Assembly (NCBI RefSeq): GCF_900659635.1 | Contig: NZ_CAACVB010000025.1 | Location: 1 to 57,606, forward strand | Length of the DNA stretch: 57,606 nucleotides | DNA from: Actinomadura roseirufa | GTDB taxonomy: Bacteria > Actinomycetota > Actinomycetes > Streptosporangiales > Streptosporangiaceae | Direction of reading: 5' to 3' | Shown here: positions 34,386 to 42,603 of the stretch, one piece after another | Position numbering within the stretch: position 1 is the first letter of the stretch | How the letters are laid out: each line of letters begins with the position of its first letter | The notes under the pieces: generated by a model | What the model saw: only the letters and a program-made list of their open reading frames with translations | What the model was told of the DNA's origin: nothing | The model's database searches: none | Translations under genes and position numbers: made by a program

Positions 34386-34876
34386 CGAGGGGGCGCAGGC
34401 CCGTCCGGTCGTCGTCGGTGCGCTCCGGCTGGGTGGTCTGGTTCGGCAAACCGGTCGGCCGTGGCGGTCAGTGGCATGCGGGGGTGGGCGGCGGGCTGGG
34501 CGGCGACCAAGTGAATGGCCAGGGGGAGTCCGGCGCAGGCCCATGGCGACCTGCGCGGCGCGGCCGGAGTGGTCTGTGGCGCGGGTGTCGGGGGAGGCGC
34601 TGTCCAGGACGGCCTGGATCCCCCCGGGTACATCCGGGGCCGCCGTCGAACGCGGCCGGGATCATCTCGTCGGGGACGCCCAGCCCGCGCAGCAGGTTCG
34701 GGACGCCCTGCGGAGCGGCGAGCCGGGTGGTGGAGTCGGGGGCGTAACCGTGCAAATTGATCGGCAGGACCCCGCCGCCGCGGTCACCAGCACCGCCCGC
34801 GTCCCGGTACCCGCCGTCTCCTGGCCGGGTTGGGGAGGCGTCAGGACGTCGGTGCGGCCGATGAGCTCGATCACTA
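34386..34876 (-). pseudogene. Decayed NB-ARC/STAND ATPase fragment
   Basis: On the minus strand GRTDVLTPPQ opens the fragment, then after a frame change GVLPINLHGYAPDS and NLLRGLGVPDEMIPA, and after another change CAGLPLAIHLVAAQPA with LTATADRFAEPD. These match in order the beta strand after Walker A (xLYVxLRGYxP), the LGV..E.IPA helix and the GLPLAL motif of actinobacterial NB-ARC proteins. The Walker B region between them is missing. At least two frameshifts and a deletion make it non-functional. It lies head-to-head with the intact NB-ARC unit at 35013. Confidence 0.65.
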
Positions 34877-35012
34877 ACGAGGTTGCCGGTGCGTCGTCTG
34901 CGCGGTTGTGACCGGCCCGGCCACCTGGAGCAGGGCTTTTGGGATGGCCGTTTGTGGGCGTGTGTGTCTGAGGAGACGTCCTGACCGAGTGGCTAGAGGG
35001 GATGATGCCGCT

Positions 35013-35558
35013 ATGAGCGGGCGTGTGCTGGTGTGGGCGGGCGTGGGAGTCGCGGTGGTGGCCGCGACGGTGCTGGCGGTGTTCTGGCTGGTGCGGGGCC
35101 TGGAGCAGGCCGGGTGGCTGGCCGGTGTGCTCAGCGCGTTCGCGGCGCTGGCCGCGTTCGTGATGGCGCTGCCACTGCGGCCTCGTCCTGCCGGCCCCGA
35201 GCCTGAGGCCGAGCAGCCCGCCGCTACCAGTAACACCTTCAGCGGCGGGACCAACGTCGGGCCGCTCGTGATGGGCCGTGACATCAGCGGCCCGGTCACC
35301 TCTGGTCCTCCGGCGGCCAACCCGCCGCAGGCCAGCGCCGAATCAGGGTCGGCCAGGCCGGAGTCCGCCGGGACGGTGTCCAATACGTTCAGCGGCGGGA
35401 TGAACTACGGGCCGTTGGTGATGGGGCGTGATATCAGTGGTCCCGTCACCTCCATCGGAGCGCCTGCGCCCGTCGCTGCCCAGCCTCCGCCCTCTCCCCG
35501 GCGGCCTGCGGGGGAGGCTTCTGGCGAACCGCCCGGTGACGAGTCGGCGGGGGATTGA
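35013..35558 (+). CDS. Small membrane protein with two amyloid-like signalling motifs
   Basis: This 181-residue protein has two transmembrane helices (about 5-27 and 33-54) with a very short loop, so both ends face the cytoplasm. The tail carries two near-identical motifs, NTFSGGTNVGPLVMGRDI (74-91) and NTFSGGMNYGPLVMGRDI (124-141), each followed by SGPVTS and separated by a Pro/Ala/Ser linker. The next gene has the same motif at its N-terminus. In bacterial NLR systems with amyloid signalling (the BASS class), an effector and an NB-ARC protein share such short motifs and co-assemble. The membrane hairpin would then be the effector. Start ATG 35013 has GAGGGG twelve bases upstream. No database check was possible. 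Confidence 0.75.
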   Translation: MSGRVLVWAGVGVAVVAATVLAVFWLVRGLEQAGWLAGVLSAFAALAAFVMALPLRPRPAGPEPEAEQPAATSNTFSGGTNVGPLVMGRDISGPVTSGPPAANPPQASAESGSARPESAGTVSNTFSGGMNYGPLVMGRDISGPVTSIGAPAPVAAQPPPSPRRPAGEASGEPPGDESAGD

Positions 35559-35564
35559 GCAGCG

Positions 35565-37850
35565 GTGCCGCAGACGCGGAACCAGATCTCGGGCGGGATC
35601 GTGGTGGGCCCGGCGGTCCTGGGCCGCGATATCACCCTCGTGTTGCCGCCGCAGGTCTCCTTGGCGACATCGGGGCTGCCCGCGGGGTCACCGGCCTTCA
35701 CCGGACGGCGGCGTGACCTGGACCGGCTGCTGGAGTGCCTGACCCCGCCCGGCCCCGCCGACCAGGTAGTGGACGGGCAGGCGCGGGCGGTCGTGGTGGC
35801 CGCGGTCGGCGGGCTGGCGGGGGTGGGTAAGACCGAGCTGGCCGTCCAGGCCGCGCGGGCGGCGCTGCGGCGCGACTGGTTTCCCGGTGGCGTGTTGTTC
35901 GCCGACCTGTTCGGCTACGACCAGGACCGCCGCCGTGACCCCGGTCAGGTGCTGGAGGGCATGCTCGGCGCCCTGGGCGTCCCGGGCGAGCACATCCCCG
36001 GCGACGCTCAGGACCGCTCCCGCCTCTACCGCTCGATCCTGGCCGAGTTCGCGGCCCGCGGCCGGCGGGTCCTCGTCGTCGCCGACAACGTCAACACCGC
36101 CCAACAGGGGGAGTTGCTGCTGCCCGCCGACGGGGTGAACGCGGCGATCGTCACTTCCCGCCACACCCTGGCCATGCTCAATGCCCGCCTGCTCGACCTG
36201 GACGTCCTGGACCTGGACGGCGCGGTGGCGATGCTGGATGAGACGCTGCGCATCGCCGACCCCCACGACACCCGCGTCCCCGGCGACCCCGCCGGGGCCG
36301 CCGAGCTGGCGGAGACGTGCGGGTATCTGCCGCTGGCGTTGCGGATCGCCGCCGCCCTGCTGGCAGAAGACCCCGGCCTCACTCTCGCAGCGCTCACCGA
36401 CGAACTCGGCCAGGTCCAGCCCATCGAAGGGCTGGCCTACGGGGACGAAGGTGTCCGGCGCGCGTTCGAGCTGTCCTACCGCACCTTCAGCCTCGACCAG
36501 CAGCGGTTGTTCCGGCTGCTGACCGTCAACCCCGGCCCTGACACCTCCACCACCGCCGCCGCCGTCCTCACAGAACGAGACGAAGCGGCCGTCCGCGCCA
36601 TGCTGAGGGACCTGGCCCGCGCGCACCTCATCGAACGCGGTACCGCCCCCGGCCGATGGCGGATGCACGACCTGGTGCGCCAGTACGCCACCACCCTCGG
36701 CCTGGAGCACACTGATACCGACCACCGCGACCAAGCCCTGCGCCGGCTGCTGCGCTACTACCTCGACACCGCCAGAGCCGCCGCCGCGCACCTGGACCAG
36801 GCCGTCGCCGATCCGGTCACGCGCGGGTTCGCCACCCGCGAGGGGGCACTGGCGTGGCTGGACGCCGAACTGCCCAACCTGTCGGCCGCCGCGCACACCG
36901 CCGCCGACCATCCCGATTTCGCCGTCAACCTGCCCTCGGCCCTGGCCAGCTTCCTGAACTGGCGGCGGCTGTTCAACGACGGGATCACCCTGTTCTCCCT
37001 CGCCCGCGACACCGCCGAGCACACCGGCGACCGGCAGGGTCAAGGTCGGGCGCTGAACAACCTGGGGGCCGCGCTCTGGTCAGTGCGTCGGTTCGAGGAC
37101 GCCATCGCCGCTCATCAGCACGCCGCCGCCATCTTCCGTGGGACCGGCGACAGCCACAGCGAAGGCGCGGCGCTGAACAATCTGGGGACCGCTCTTTGGG
37201 CAGTGCAGCGGTTCGAGGAGGCGATCACCGCCCACCAGGACGCAGCCGCCATCTTCCACGAGGCGGGCGACCGGCACGCTGAAGGGCAGGCGCTGGCCAA
37301 CCTGGGGATCGCGCTGGCCGAGGTGCGGCGGTTCGAGGAGGCCGTCTCCGCCCACCGGCAGGACCTGGCCATCTGCCGCGAGACCGGTGACCGGCGCGGC
37401 GAAGGCCAGGCGCTGGCCAACCTGGGGCTTGTGCTGGTCGAGGTGCGCCGGTTCGAGGAGGCGATCACCGCTCACCAGGATGCCGTCGCCATCTTCCAGG
37501 AGACCGGCGACCGGTACAGCGAGGGCGCAGCGCTGGGCAACCTGGGGCTTGTGCTGGTCGAGGTGCGGCGGTTCGAGGAGGCCATCACAGTCCACCGGCG
37601 GGTCACCACGATCTCTCGCGAGACCGGGGACCGGCACAGTGAAGGCACGGCGCTGTACAACCTGGCGTTGGCGCTGGCTGAGGTGCGGCGGTTCGAGGAG
37701 GCGATCACCGCCGGGCGCGAGGCTGTGACGATCTTCGTCGAGGTCGGCGATGAGCACGGGGAAACCATCGCTCGCCAGGGCCTAGCGGATCTCCTCCCAC
37801 ATGGCGCGGGTCATCTCGTACTCGACCTCGCCAAGGTGCGCATCCGGTAG
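35565..37850 (+). CDS. NB-ARC/TPR NLR-like protein with N-terminal amyloid-like motif
   Basis: This 761-residue protein begins QTRNQISGGIVVGPAVLGRDI, the motif shared with the preceding gene. The STAND NTPase follows: FTGRRRDLDRLLECL, Walker A GGLAGVGKTELAVQAA (residues 82-97), Walker B-like RRVLVVADNVNTAQQ, VTSRH sensor, CGYLPLALRIAAALL and a winged helix with RWRMHDLVRQYA. Residues about 490-735 are six tandem 40-residue TPRs (RRFEEAITAHQ type). Ligand binding at the TPRs should trigger oligomerisation and nucleate the partner. The last 23 residues are antisense to the GNAT gene, a 69-bp tail overlap. The GTG start lies 6 bp after the partner's stop. Confidence 0.88.
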   Translation: MPQTRNQISGGIVVGPAVLGRDITLVLPPQVSLATSGLPAGSPAFTGRRRDLDRLLECLTPPGPADQVVDGQARAVVVAAVGGLAGVGKTELAVQAARAALRRDWFPGGVLFADLFGYDQDRRRDPGQVLEGMLGALGVPGEHIPGDAQDRSRLYRSILAEFAARGRRVLVVADNVNTAQQGELLLPADGVNAAIVTSRHTLAMLNARLLDLDVLDLDGAVAMLDETLRIADPHDTRVPGDPAGAAELAETCGYLPLALRIAAALLAEDPGLTLAALTDELGQVQPIEGLAYGDEGVRRAFELSYRTFSLDQQRLFRLLTVNPGPDTSTTAAAVLTERDEAAVRAMLRDLARAHLIERGTAPGRWRMHDLVRQYATTLGLEHTDTDHRDQALRRLLRYYLDTARAAAAHLDQAVADPVTRGFATREGALAWLDAELPNLSAAAHTAADHPDFAVNLPSALASFLNWRRLFNDGITLFSLARDTAEHTGDRQGQGRALNNLGAALWSVRRFEDAIAAHQHAAAIFRGTGDSHSEGAALNNLGTALWAVQRFEEAITAHQDAAAIFHEAGDRHAEGQALANLGIALAEVRRFEEAVSAHRQDLAICRETGDRRGEGQALANLGLVLVEVRRFEEAITAHQDAVAIFQETGDRYSEGAALGNLGLVLVEVRRFEEAITVHRRVTTISRETGDRHSEGTALYNLALALAEVRRFEEAITAGREAVTIFVEVGDEHGETIARQGLADLLPHGAGHLVLDLAKVRIR

Positions 37851-38390
37851 CGGATCGTCGAACCGCGGGTAGTACGTGCGCACGTAACGCATGCCGATCG
37901 CCCGCATCACACCCCTGGATCCGGCGTTGGCGGCCATGGTCTGCGCGATCACGCGGCTCTGCCCGACGGTGTCGAAGGCATGTCGTAAGAGGAGGCGGGA
38001 CGCCTCGCTGGCCAAGCCCTGACGCCAGTACCGGCGAAGGAGGCGGTACCCCAGATCTGAGACGGTGGGATCGTCGGGCTGATCGGGACCATGTGCCGGG
38101 GGCAGCATCATCAGCCCGACGAACTCGCCCTCCTCCTCCCGTTCGGGCGGTGTCGCGCCCGGTTCTCCGCCGTCGGAGACGAAGGCCACCCAGTAGCCCA
38201 AGCCGTCCACCTTGGCCGTGCGAGCCATCCGCCGCTCATGGGCGGCGACCACCTCGTCCCTGGTCGACGTCCGTCCTGTCAGGTAGCGAAGCACCTCGGG
38301 GTCGGAGTCGAGCCGAACCTCCAGATCGAGATGCCGGTCGGCGAGCGGGACCAGCAACAGGCGATCGGTGCGCAAGATCGTTTGAGGCAC
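37782..38390 (-). CDS. GNAT family acetyltransferase
   Basis: From GTG 38390 this 202-residue protein reads ILRTDRLLLVPLADRHLDLEVRLDSDPEVLRYLTG, a RimJ/RimL-type start, and contains LGYRLLRRYWRQGLASEASRLLLRH, the acetyl-CoA loop, and VIAQTMAANAGSRGVMRAIGM. The acceptor is unknown. An ATG at 38477 would add 29 residues with no domain character. The 3' end overlaps the NLR gene by 69 bp in convergent orientation. Confidence 0.85.
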   Translation of the reverse strand: MPQTILRTDRLLLVPLADRHLDLEVRLDSDPEVLRYLTGRTSTRDEVVAAHERRMARTAKVDGLGYWVAFVSDGGEPGATPPEREEEGEFVGLMMLPPAHGPDQPDDPTVSDLGYRLLRRYWRQGLASEASRLLLRHAFDTVGQSRVIAQTMAANAGSRGVMRAIGMRYVRTYYPRFDDPLPDAHLGEVEYEMTRAMWEEIR

Positions 38391-38566
38391 GCCGTTACCG
38401 TCGCACACCGATCGCGGCGAAGCGATCCGATTTCTCAATGGCAGAACCCGGCCGAGCGAACCGAAGCCACAGCCCACCGATGAGCGTCGTCGTGCCGCAG
38501 CCAGGCTGAGAGTGACCTCCTAGCCACGGCGCGATGGGCCGTGCGAGGGCGCTCGGGGCGCCATCC

Positions 38567-39163
38567 TCACACCAGGGGGTGGCCGAAGTCTCGCTGCAAC
38601 GCGGTGAGGTCGGGCTCGCCGTACCGTTCCCGCATCGAGGTGAACGCGACCGCCTTATCGGCGCCGAAGCGTCGCACGCTCGCGGCGTAGGTGTTGAAGG
38701 TCACGAGTACCGGTGGGTCGGTCTTGCTGTGGAACTTGTCCGCGTACATGACCAGTTCCTCCTCGCCCGACTCGGCCAGGTAATCGTCGACCGGGATGGG
38801 CAGGTTCTGACGGCGCACATCGTCGCGGGTCAATCCCACGCCGGTGTGGCAGGAACAGAATCGGCAGATCTGCTCTGGAAACCCCAGGCTCCGGAGAAGC
38901 TCATGACCGAGGACACCGTGCCGTATGTACTGCGCGTGGTCCAACTCACCGGACGTGTCGTACAGGCTGTAGACGCCAATGTCGTGGAGCAGACATCCCG
39001 CGCGAACAAGATCGGTATCGAGTGCGAGTTGCCGACGTTCAATGAGTTGTTCGGCTACGGCGCAGACGATCTCACAGTGCGTGTACACCAACTCGAACGC
39101 CTCTGGTGTGGGCGCCGACTCTTCGTGCAGGGCACGGATCTCTTTGTCCGTAGGGATCTGCAT
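38567..39163 (-). CDS. HD domain protein
   Basis: This 198-residue protein contains the HD phosphohydrolase pattern: YTHCEIVCAVAEQLIE (first His), LVRAGCLLHDIGVYSL (His-Asp metal pair), YIRHGVLGHELLRSLG and CSCHTGVGLTRDDV (further metal His), with a late Asp in YADKFHS. It should hydrolyse a nucleotide or phosphate ester. ATG 39163 (MQIPTDKEIRAL) was chosen with AAGG upstream; an ATG at 39181 adds six residues. It is monocistronic. Confidence 0.85.
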   Translation of the reverse strand: MQIPTDKEIRALHEESAPTPEAFELVYTHCEIVCAVAEQLIERRQLALDTDLVRAGCLLHDIGVYSLYDTSGELDHAQYIRHGVLGHELLRSLGFPEQICRFCSCHTGVGLTRDDVRRQNLPIPVDDYLAESGEEELVMYADKFHSKTDPPVLVTFNTYAASVRRFGADKAVAFTSMRERYGEPDLTALQRDFGHPLV

Positions 39164-39858
39164 GTCAAGGGACCTTATCATCCGATGCTTTTCGCCAGAG
39201 CGACTGGGCGGTAGAAGGGTAGGCCGCGCGAATTGTGCCTTTAGGGGCCGGCCCGGGGGCGGTGAGGTCCACCCCGGGGCTCGGGGTGGTCGGGGCCGGG
39301 GTCGCTCGCCGGTTCGGTCGGCGGTGCCACGGCGTGGGGTGGAGTGGCGGGCGTTGCGGGGCGGCGGGTCTGGGGCTGAGAGGCCGAAGGCGTCGCGGGC
39401 GGGACGGCGCTCGCGGGGGTGGTTCCGGGCATTCACTAAACCCGACAAGCCGGGCATTTTGGGCTAAGGGAGAGATCGAATAGAGGCCATCTCGGTCGGG
39501 TGCCTTTGCCGGGGGCGGGGAGTCGCAACGTGATCGATAATTTTTTTGTCAAGCTCGAAGTTGGAACGGTGATCGGGTCAACCTGGAAAAGGGTCCGGTA
39601 ATGGACAAACGATCGCCTCTGGAGTCTCGTTCGTCACAGGGGTAACGGCCAGGGGTGATGGCTATTTCCTACTTTGTAGAGGGGTTTTGGTGATAAAAGA
39701 TGCTCTGGCCTTTATGTTGGGTTCGTGGTTACTGTGTCGGTGGTCGTCGGGAGCGCTTATCGATCGGACGAAAGTCGCGGTCGGTATCCGTTCTCGATCG
39801 CCGCCGGAGATCGCGTCGGCGGGAAAGTCGCGTCGCATAATGAGAGCGGAGATCATTG
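39164..39858. promoter_or_regulatory. Upstream region of the lanthipeptide cluster
   Basis: The first 280 bp are G-rich plus-strand low complexity. From about 39470 to 39858 the sequence turns AT-richer, with a run of seven T at 39542-39548, TTGTCAAG after it, and CTATTTCCTACTTTGTAGAGG at about 39661-39681, the lowest GC in the window. Such a shift before a biosynthetic operon suggests promoters, but I cannot fix -10/-35 boxes. A frame from 39687 has no motif and is not called. Confidence 0.45.
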
Positions 39859-42603
39859 ATGGCGGAATTCCATTTCAGCATCTTCTCGCCGGCCTCGGCC
39901 GCGGATGCTGGGGACGGCCGCCTGGTCGACGTCGTGCGCGGCGCGGTGGGGCCGCGGGACGAGCCGGCGCGGTGGCGGATCAGCCTCGGCGGGCCGTGGT
40001 GTCATGTCGTCCCGGACGGTGGTGTGCGACGTCAACAGGGCTGGAAGCTGCACGTCTCCGCCACCGCCGCGTCGGCGGAGGAGGTCCTGGCGCGCTCTCT
40101 GCCGGTGCTGCTCGACGCGGGTTCGGCGTTCAAGCTCGCCGCGTCGACCGATCACGTCGCGGCGCTGAACGCCCGGAACACCTCGCGCGGTCATTCGGGC
40201 AAGTTCATCACCGTCTACCCGGACGGCGACGAGGAGGCCGTGCGGCTGGCGGCGGAGCTGCATCGGGTGACGGCCGGCCTGCCCGGTCCTCGCATTCTCT
40301 CCGACCGCCCATATCTGCCGGGAAGCCTCGTCCATTATCGCTATGGCGCGTTCGTGGAGGACCGGCGGATCACCAATGACGGTTTCTATGCCTGGATGAT
40401 TCTGGATCCGGACGGCAATCCCGTCGAAGACAAGCGGACGGGACGGTACACGCCGCCGTCCTGGGCGACCTGTCCTTTCCCCGAGCGGCCTCCGCCCGCG
40501 CGGAGGACGGGCGAGGAGGGGATCCTGCTCGGCGGGCGGTTCGCCGTCCGGGAGGCGATCCGGCACACCAACAAGGGCGGGGTGTACCGGGCCGTGGACA
40601 CGCGCACCGGGGATCCGGTCGTGATCAAAGAGGCGCGCCCTTTCGTGGCCACCGAACGGGACGGGCGGGACTGCCGCGACCGGCTGCGGGCGGAGGCCCG
40701 CGTGCTGGAGGCGGTCGAGCACCTGGCGCTGGCGCCCCGGCCGGTCGAGCTCTGCACCCAGAGCGGGCATCTCTTCCTCGCCCAAGAGGCGATCCCGGGC
40801 ATGACGCTGCAGAAGTGGGTTCCCGAGCTGATCGATCGGGAGGGGTGGGGCGCGCATCTGGTCCCCGCGGTGGAGATGGCCCTCCAGTTGGCCGAGGCGA
40901 TGATCGAGGCGCACGGCGCGGGGCTCATCCTGCGGGACTTCAACCCCAACAACGTCATGGTGCGTCCCGATGGGCGGCCCATCCTGATCGACCTTGAGCT
41001 CGCGCTGATCCCCGAGGACCCGCACCGTGGGCCGTTGAGCGCGGGAACCCCCGCCTACGGGGCCCCGGAGCAGATGGCGGGCGGGGAGCCCGGCGTGACG
41101 GCGGACTACTACGGCCTCGGCGCGACGCTGTGCTACCTGATCACCGGTGCCCCGCCCTACTTCCTGGACGAGGAGCCGCCCGCCCGGCCCCTGGCCGACC
41201 GCCTGGCGGCATGGCTTCGGGCGCGCACCGTGGGCCTGGAGTCCGCAGCGCGGCTGATCCCGATGCTCACCGGCCTGATGGACGAGAGGCCCGAGCGGCG
41301 CTGGACCCCGGCACGCGCCCGTGACGTGCTGCTGTCCCTGGACGAGCCGGGTCCTCCCTTGGACTCCGCCGCGCCGCCCTCGCCGGACGAGCGGTGCGAC
41401 GAGGCCATCGACGGCATCGTCGGTCACCTGCTCGCGACGATGGAGGCGGAGACGGCCGACCGGCTGTGGCCCGCGTCCTGCGTGCACGGCGCCCCCGACC
41501 CGTGCTGCGTCCAGCACGGCGCAGCGGGACCGCTGGGCGCGCTGACCCGGTACTTCGAGGTCACCGGCGATCCGCGTCTTCCCGAGGCGCTCGCCCACGC
41601 GGCCCGGTGGATCCTGCGGCGGCTGGAGGAGGACGCGCGGCGGCCGTCCGGCCTGTACTTCGGTGAGGCCGGGGCCGCGTGGGCGGTCCTGGACGCCGGA
41701 CTGGCCCTCCACGACGTCTCGCTGGCCGAACGCGCCGTCGCGGCGGCCGACCGGCTGCCCGCCGCCGTCGACAGCCCCGATATCACCCACGGGACGGCGG
41801 GGATCGGGCTGACCGCGCTGCACCTGCACGCCCGCACCGGGCTCGCGCGGTTCGCCGAGCGCGCCGCGGCGGCGGCCGATGCGCTGGCCGGGACCGTGCG
41901 GCGCGGCTCGGGCGCCGTGAGCTGGAGCACTCCGGCGACGCTGGAGTCCAAGCTCGCCGGAACCTCGCATCACGGCTTCGCCCACGGAACCGCGGGCGTC
42001 GGCTACTTCCTGCTCGCCGCCGCGCGGCTCACCGGCGACGGCGACCATCTGGCGCTCGCCGTCCGGGCCGGGGAGACCCTGCTGGACGCGGCGGTGGTCA
42101 CCGGAGGGAAGGCGATGTGGGCCGCCGCCACCGGCAACGAGCCCACGGCGCCGTACTGGTGCCACGGATCGGCGGGCATCGCGGGGTTCCTCGCCCCGCT
42201 GGGCGAGGTGACCGGCGACGCCCGGTTCCGCGACGCCGCCGTCCAGGCGGCGAGGGCGGTGGAAGAGAACTCCTGGCGCGCCGTGCTCGGCCAATGTCAT
42301 GGCCTGGCCGGTAACGGGGACCTCCTGCTGGACATGGCGGCGCTCACCGGCGACGACCGGTACCGCGAGTTGGCGCGCCGGTTCGCGCGGCTCATCCTCG
42401 CCGCCGGCGCGCACCGGTCCGGTCAGATGGTGTTCCCCGACGAGCAGGGCGAGGTCTCGGCGTCCTGGGGCGACGGCTCGGCCGGGGTGCTGGCGTTCCT
42501 GCTGCGGCTGCGGCACGGCACGTCCCGCCAATGGACGGCGGGCTCGGCACCCGGGTCGGCGCTGACGGCGGCCGGGCCGATCGACTCCGGGCGGCGCGCA
42601 TGA
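39859..42603 (+). CDS. lanL: Class IV lanthipeptide synthetase
   Basis: This 914-residue three-domain enzyme starts at ATG 39859 with GGAG eight bases upstream. Residues 1-215 form the phosphoSer/Thr lyase. The kinase (about 225-495) has GGVYRAVDTRTGDPVVIKEA (Lys257), LRDFNPNNVMV (Asp360), LIDLELA (Asp378) and AYGAPEQ. The LanC-like cyclase (about 515-910) has HGTAGIG and HGTAGVG plus zinc ligands YWCHGSAG (Cys768) and QCHGLAGNG (Cys813, His814). These ligands separate class IV LanL from class III LanKC, which lacks them. It should phosphorylate, eliminate and cyclise the precursor encoded at 44483. It overlaps the peptidase gene by ATGA. Confidence 0.9.
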   Translation: MAEFHFSIFSPASAADAGDGRLVDVVRGAVGPRDEPARWRISLGGPWCHVVPDGGVRRQQGWKLHVSATAASAEEVLARSLPVLLDAGSAFKLAASTDHVAALNARNTSRGHSGKFITVYPDGDEEAVRLAAELHRVTAGLPGPRILSDRPYLPGSLVHYRYGAFVEDRRITNDGFYAWMILDPDGNPVEDKRTGRYTPPSWATCPFPERPPPARRTGEEGILLGGRFAVREAIRHTNKGGVYRAVDTRTGDPVVIKEARPFVATERDGRDCRDRLRAEARVLEAVEHLALAPRPVELCTQSGHLFLAQEAIPGMTLQKWVPELIDREGWGAHLVPAVEMALQLAEAMIEAHGAGLILRDFNPNNVMVRPDGRPILIDLELALIPEDPHRGPLSAGTPAYGAPEQMAGGEPGVTADYYGLGATLCYLITGAPPYFLDEEPPARPLADRLAAWLRARTVGLESAARLIPMLTGLMDERPERRWTPARARDVLLSLDEPGPPLDSAAPPSPDERCDEAIDGIVGHLLATMEAETADRLWPASCVHGAPDPCCVQHGAAGPLGALTRYFEVTGDPRLPEALAHAARWILRRLEEDARRPSGLYFGEAGAAWAVLDAGLALHDVSLAERAVAAADRLPAAVDSPDITHGTAGIGLTALHLHARTGLARFAERAAAAADALAGTVRRGSGAVSWSTPATLESKLAGTSHHGFAHGTAGVGYFLLAAARLTGDGDHLALAVRAGETLLDAAVVTGGKAMWAAATGNEPTAPYWCHGSAGIAGFLAPLGEVTGDARFRDAAVQAARAVEENSWRAVLGQCHGLAGNGDLLLDMAALTGDDRYRELARRFARLILAAGAHRSGQMVFPDEQGEVSASWGDGSAGVLAFLLRLRHGTSRQWTAGSAPGSALTAAGPIDSGRRA

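Noticed and set aside
39687..39858. Small open frame before lanL (second precursor?)
   Set aside because: The peptide has no leader motif or Cys-rich core, and reads through the lanL start region in another frame.
39859..42603. Class III (labionin-forming) synthetase
   Set aside because: The cyclase domain has Cys and Cys-His zinc ligands, and the precursor has no Ser-X2-Ser-X2-5-Cys pattern; class IV fits better.
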